From the NCBI GenBank assembly GCA_026874595.1, contig CM049314.1, positions 68,194,300-68,258,299 on the forward strand: a stretch of DNA of 64,000 nucleotides, given 5' to 3'. This DNA comes from Sipunculus nudus. Lineage: Eukaryota > Annelida > Sipuncula > Golfingiida > Sipunculidae. The translations under genes were made by a program, and so were the position numbers. Each line of letters begins with the position of its first letter. The first letter of the stretch is position 1. Under the pieces are notes generated by a model, which searched no databases, was not told where the DNA came from, and was given only the letters and a program-made list of their open reading frames with translations. Below, piece by piece: positions 59,479 through 64,000 of this stretch.

Positions 59479-61684
59479 CTGGATCCGCGCCTGTAGAGGT
59501 ATAACCTGGTAGTTAATAGTAGTCAGCCAGGATCCGCGCCTGTAGAGGTATAACCTGGTAGTTAAAAGTAGTCAGCCAGGATCCGCGCCCGTAGAGGTAT
59601 AACCTGGTAGTTAATAGTAGTCAGCCAGGATCCGCGCCCGTAGAGGTATAACCTGGTAGTTAATAGTAGTCAGCCAGGATCCGCGCCTGTAGAGGTATAA
59701 CCTGGTAGTTAATAGTAGTCAGCCAGGATCCGCGCCTGTAGAGATATAACCTGGTAGTTAATAGCAGTCAGCCAGGATCCGCGCCTGTAGAGGTATAACC
59801 TGGTAGTTAATAGCAGTCAGCCAAGATCCGCGCCTGTAGAGGTATAACCTGGTAGTTAATAGTAGTCAGCCAGGATCCGCGCCTGTAGAGGTATAACCTG
59901 GTAGTTAATAGTAGTCAGCCAGGATCCGCGCCTGTAGGGGTATAACCTGGTAGTTAATAGTTGTCAGCCAGGATCCGCGCCTGTAGAGGTATAACCTGGT
60001 AGTTAATAGTAGTCAGCCAGGATCCGCGCCTGCAGAGGGATAACCTGGTAGTTAATAGTAGTCATTCAGGATCCGCGCCTGCAGAGGTATAACCTGGTAG
60101 TTAATAGTAGTCAGCCAGGATCCGCGCCTGTAGAGGTAAAACCTGGTAGTTAATAGAAGTCAGCCAGGATCCGCGCCTGTAGAGGTATAACCTGGTAGTT
60201 AATAGTAGTCAGCCAGGATCCGCGCCTGTAGAGGTATAACCTGGTAGTTAATAGTAGTCAGCCAGGATCCGCGCCTGTAGAGGTATAACCTGGTAGTTAT
60301 TAGTAGTCAGCCAGGATCCGCGCCTGTAGAGGTATAACCTGGTAGTTAAAAGTAGTCAGCCAGGATCCGCGCCTGTAGAGGTATAACCTGGTAGTTAATA
60401 GTAGTCAGCCAGGATCCGCGCCTGTAGAGGGATAACCTGGTAGTTAATAGTAGTCAGCCAGGATCCGCGCCTGTAGGGGGATAACCTGGTAGTTAATAGT
60501 AGTCAGCCAGGATCCGCGCCTGTAGAGGGATAACCTGGTAGTTAATAGTAGTCAGCCAGGATCCGCGCCTGTAGAGGTATAACCTGGTAGTTAATAGTAG
60601 TCAGCCAGGATCCGCGCCTGTAGAGGTATAACCTGGTAGTTAATAGTAGTCAGCCAGGATCCGCGCCTGTTGAGGTATAACCTGGTAGTTAATAGTAGTC
60701 AGCCAGGATCCGCGCCTGTAGAGGTATAACCTGGTAGTTAATAGTAGTCAGCCAGGATCCGCGCCTGTAGAGGTATAACCTGGTGGTAAATAGTAGTCAG
60801 CCAGGATCCGCGCCTGTAGAGGTATAACCTGGTAGTTAATAGTAGTCAGCCAGGATCTGCGCCTGCAGAGGTACAACCTGGTAGTTAATAATAGTCAGCC
60901 AGGATCCGCGCCTGTAGAGGTACAACCTGGTAGTTAATAGTAGTCAGCCAGGATCCGCGCCTGTAGAGGTATAACCTGGTAGTTAATAGTAGTCAGCCAG
61001 GATCCGCGCCTGTAGAGGTATAACCTGGTAGTTAATAGTAGTCAGCCAGGATCCGCGCCTGTAGAGGTATAACCTGGTAGTTAATAGTAGTCAGCCAGGA
61101 TCCGCGCCTGTAGAGGTATAACCTGGTAGTTAATAGTAGTCAGCCAGGATCCGCGCCTGTAGAGGTATAACCTGGTAGTTAATAGTAGTCAGCCAGGATC
61201 CGCGCCTGTAGAGGTATAACCTGATAGTTAATAGTAGTCAGCCAGGATCCGCGCCTGTAGAGGTATAACCTGGTAGTTAATAGTAGTCAGCCAGGATCCG
61301 CGCCTGTAGAGGTATAACCTGGAAGTTAATAGTAGTCAGCCAGGATCCGCGCCTGTAGAGGTAAAACCTGGTAGTTAATAGTAGTCAGCCAGGATCCGCG
61401 CCTGTAGAGGTATAACCTGGTAGTTAATAGTAGTCAGCCAGGATCCGCGCCTGTAGAGGTATAACCTGGTAGTTAATAGTAGTCAGCCAGGATCCGCGCC
61501 TGTAGAGGTATAACCTGGTAGTTAATAGTAGTCAGCCAGGATCCGCGCCTGTAGAGGTATAACCTGGTAGTTAATAGTAGTCAGCCAGGATCCGCGCCTG
61601 TAGAGGTATAACCTGGTAGTTAATAGTAGTCAGCCAGGATCCGCGCCTGTAGAGGTATAACCTGGTAGTTAATAGTAGTCAGCC
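59479..61684 (+). repeat. Minisatellite, 49-bp unit, about 45 copies
   Basis: Each unit runs GGATCCGCGCCTGTAGAGG, TATAACCTGGTAGTTAATAG, TAGTCAGCCA. The span of about 2205 bp equals 45 units, with almost no indels and one to three substitutions per unit. Every unit but a few holds a BamHI-type GGATCC. 49 is not a multiple of three and every frame is stopped, so it is non-coding. The sequence entering it (GGGGGGCGTCTCGACCTGGA) resembles a hAT-like terminus. Confidence 0.97.
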
Positions 61685-61707
61685 TATTCTCCAATGTTCT
61701 TGTACAG

Positions 61708-61813
61708 GGAAACGATGCCTGCTTCTTGGAGGTCCTGTGGCAGTTTGCCTTGCACCTTGCAACAGGCAAAGAACTCTTAGACTTCGGTGAATACCCATAC
61801 ATCTGCACGGCAG
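61708..61813 (+). CDS. Candidate internal exon, product unknown
   Basis: 106 nt between TTGTACAG and GTAAAT. The frame starting at the first base reads GNDACFLEVLWQFALHLATG, then KELLDFGEYPYICTA: 35 residues with two cysteines and an amphipathic stretch. It does not fit the missing AGA C-terminus in the required phase. The Cys-spaced DFGEYxxC ending recalls the nose-resistant-to-fluoxetine N-terminal domain only vaguely, and the central part of that domain is absent. No partner exon was found. Confidence 0.3.
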
Positions 61814-61859
61814 GTAAATTAAGTCGATTCCGGCTGCATTGCTACTATATGTTCAATGG

Positions 61860-63600
61860 CCATGTGACTGTAAGTCATCTGAGCTATAGGGATCACCTTT
61901 TGTCCGTCGTCCGTCCGGCCGTACGGGCGTCTGTCCGTTAACAGGGCACAGATCGTAACCGCTTGACCTAGAATCTTCATTCTTGACATTCCGAGAGACC
62001 TATGAAAGGTCTCCATGGAAACCAGAAATTAGGTGTCTGTTACCCATTTCCTTCGAGCTATGGGGCCCCAAATTACCCCCCAGAATAGTGAAAAATTTCA
62101 TACAAAATCTTTAGTATCTCATTAACTACATCACTGATGGTCATGATTTTTGGCATACATATTAATCATGAGATGTTTCATCAGTTTCTGCAGACTGGTT
62201 GCGCCACCTGTATTTTTTTCAAATTTTTACCTTTTTTTTTCTCTATTTTTGAGACCTTTAAGGATATAGTTATCTGTCAACAGGGTTCAAATTGTAACGA
62301 CTGAACCTAGAATCTTCATTCTTGACACACAGGGAGACCCATGTAAAGTCTAAATGGAAACATGAAATTAGGTTTCTGTTACCCATATCCTTTGAGCTGT
62401 GGCACTCCAAAGTACAGCTCAGATTAATGAAAAATTTGATAGAAAAGCTGAAGTATCTGAACAACTAATGCAGAGATCACCATAATTGTTTGCATGGATA
62501 TTGATCATGGGGTGCGCCACCTGTATTTTTCTTTTTTTTTTAATTTTTACGAATTGTTTTCTCTATTTTTGAGACCTTTAAAAATTTGAACATCTGTTAA
62601 CAGGGCACAAATCGGAAAGACTGGACCTAGAATCTTCATTCTTGACATTCTGAGATACCTATGAAAGTCTCCATGGAAACCAGAAATTGGGTCTCTGTTA
62701 CCCATATCCTTGGAGCTATGGGGCCCCAAAGTACCCCCAGAATAGTCATAAATTTCACAAAAGAAACTTTAATATCTCATTAACTACATCACTGATGGTC
62801 ATGATTTTTGGCATACATATTGATCATGAGATGTTTCATCAGTTTCTGCAGACTGGTGGCGCCTCCTGTATTTTTCAAATCTTTAAATTTTTGTTCTCTA
62901 TTTTTGAGACCTTTAAGGATGTAGTTATCTGTCAACAGGGTTCAAATTGTAACGACTGGACCTATAATCTTCATTCTTTATACACAGGGAGACCCATGAA
63001 AAGTCTCCATGGAAACCAGAAATTAGGTCTCTGTTACCCATATCCATTAAGCTGTATGGCTCCAAAGTACCCCCCAGAACAATGAAAAATCGGATACAAA
63101 AACTCCAGTATCTCAATAACTACAACACTAATGCTCATGATTTTTGGCATACATATTGATCATGACGTGTTCCATCAGTTTTAGCAGACTGGGTGCGCCA
63201 CCTCTATTTTTTTTTCAAATTTTTACGAATTATTCTCACTATTTTTGAGACCTTTAAAGATGTGGTTATCTGTCAACAGGGTACAAATTGTAACAACTGG
63301 GCCTAGAATCTTTATTCTTGTCATGCAAGGAGGCCCATGAAAAGTGTCTGTGGAAACCTGAAATTAGGTCTCTGTTACCCATATCCTTCAAGCTATAGGA
63401 CTCCAAAGTATCCCTCAGAATAATGGAAAATCTGATACAAAAGCTGAAGTATCTGAACAACTAATCCAGAGACCACCATGCTTCTTTGCATGGATATTGA
63501 CCATTAAGTGTTTTTATTAGTTTCTGCAGATTGGTGGAGTCACCTGTATTTTTTTAAAGTTTACGCTTTTATTCTCTATTCTTGAGATATATTAATACAG
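61860..63600 (+). repeat. ~335-bp tandem repeat, five units
   Basis: CTAGAATCTTCATTCTTGAC or close forms occur near 61967, 62306, 62627, 62966 and 63303. Each unit also holds CTGTTACCCATATCCTT, GGCATACATATTGATCATG, GCGCCACCTGTATTTTT and TTTTTGAGACCTTTAA. The first unit begins GTCCGTCGTCCGTCC as in the 46.3- and 46.8-kb copies. ORFs of up to 132 codons here arise from the repeat. Confidence 0.85.
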
Positions 63601-63689
63601 ACACAATCTGTTGGTTAATCTGTTTGATGCTTCAGTTTAATGATTATATACTACCATTCAGATGATAAAATTTCCTTTTGCAAATCTCT

Positions 63690-63850
63690 TCCCAGTCAGC
63701 TGAGCGTCATGACCCATGGGTCACTTGTTGTAAGAGGGGACAAGTCACTTTCACTTTTTATTGGGGAATAAAACATACTTTTTAGATTTACATCTTATTT
63801 CGTCAACAAGTATGTAGTTTGTCATACCCCCCCCCCCCCCCCCCCCGAGC
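63690..63850. mobile_element. Repeat-family terminus and poly-C tract
   Basis: CAGTCAGCTGAGCGTCATGA followed by GGGTCACTTGTTG looks like the end of the CAGCTGAC family. A C-run of about 20 follows at 63827-63846. Confidence 0.4.
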
Positions 63851-64000
63851 GTTTCGGTTCAGATATTGCATGTGTCCCTTCCCTCACTGAATTGTCATTC
63901 AAGTAAACCTAATTTTTTAATGTATAATTCAAATGTAAAATGTGAATACTATTCTGTTGAAAACTGAACAAAATTGTTTTCGTATAATGAAAATATATAT

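Noticed and set aside
59479-61684. CRISPR array
   Set aside because: Units are contiguous and near-identical over all 49 bp; there are no unique spacers and no cas genes, and the genome is eukaryotic.
61708-61813. Exon 7 of AGA copy B
   Set aside because: Exon 6 ends in phase 2; in that phase this segment hits a stop and shows no match to the AGA C-terminal region.
62687-63085. 132-codon ORF and several 60-70-codon ORFs on both strands
   Set aside because: Arise from the ~335-bp tandem repeat; similar peptides recur with each unit.

Overview
The window is AT-rich, intron-rich, repeat-laden animal DNA. Small phased exons with GT/AG borders, tRNA-derived SINEs, hAT-like and other MITEs, a Ty3/Gypsy fragment and a strongly diverged intronless rhodopsin-type GPCR point to an invertebrate. 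I favour a bivalve mollusc, but that is inference; no marker fixes the species.

Two copies of one gene, aspartylglucosaminidase (AGA, lysosomal N4-(beta-N-acetylglucosaminyl)-L-asparaginase), lie head to head. Copy A is on the minus strand: exons 1 to 5 run from 10237 down to 1375, are all open and correctly phased, and leave the window at the left. Copy B is on the plus strand: exons 1 to 6 run from 42215 to 54648. Exon sizes match between copies (106/105, 157/157, 113/113, 113/113, 185/158, -/107). Copy B carries a 1-nt deletion in exon 1, a lost GT donor after exon 4, a partial copy of the exon 4 tail, and a 1-nt deficit in exon 6, so it looks like a pseudogene. About 32 kb separates the two start codons.

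Layout: 1-790, decayed Ty3/Gypsy protease-integrase fragment on the minus strand. 1375-10237, AGA copy A; its intron 4 (1560-6448) holds ten copies of GTCCCACCCGTAAC. 10.3-42.2 kb, mostly repeats, one putative 3.7-kb inverted-repeat-bounded element (11.4-15.1 kb), a 470-bp CTTT tract (15.6-16.1 kb), several MITEs, a possible solo LTR (21.8-22.35 kb) and one GPCR (28762-29682, minus). 42.2-54.6 kb, AGA copy B, with introns swollen by SINEs and a ~145-bp repeat that carries nuclear-receptor-type DR1 sequences. 54.7-59.1 kb, more of the DR1 repeat, SINEs and a MITE. 59479-61684, a minisatellite of about 45 units of 49 bp. 61708-61813, an unidentified exon-like segment. 61.86-63.6 kb, five tandem ~335-bp repeats.

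The only well-supported coding content is AGA copy A and the GPCR. The rest is transposon-derived, simple-sequence or unassigned DNA.
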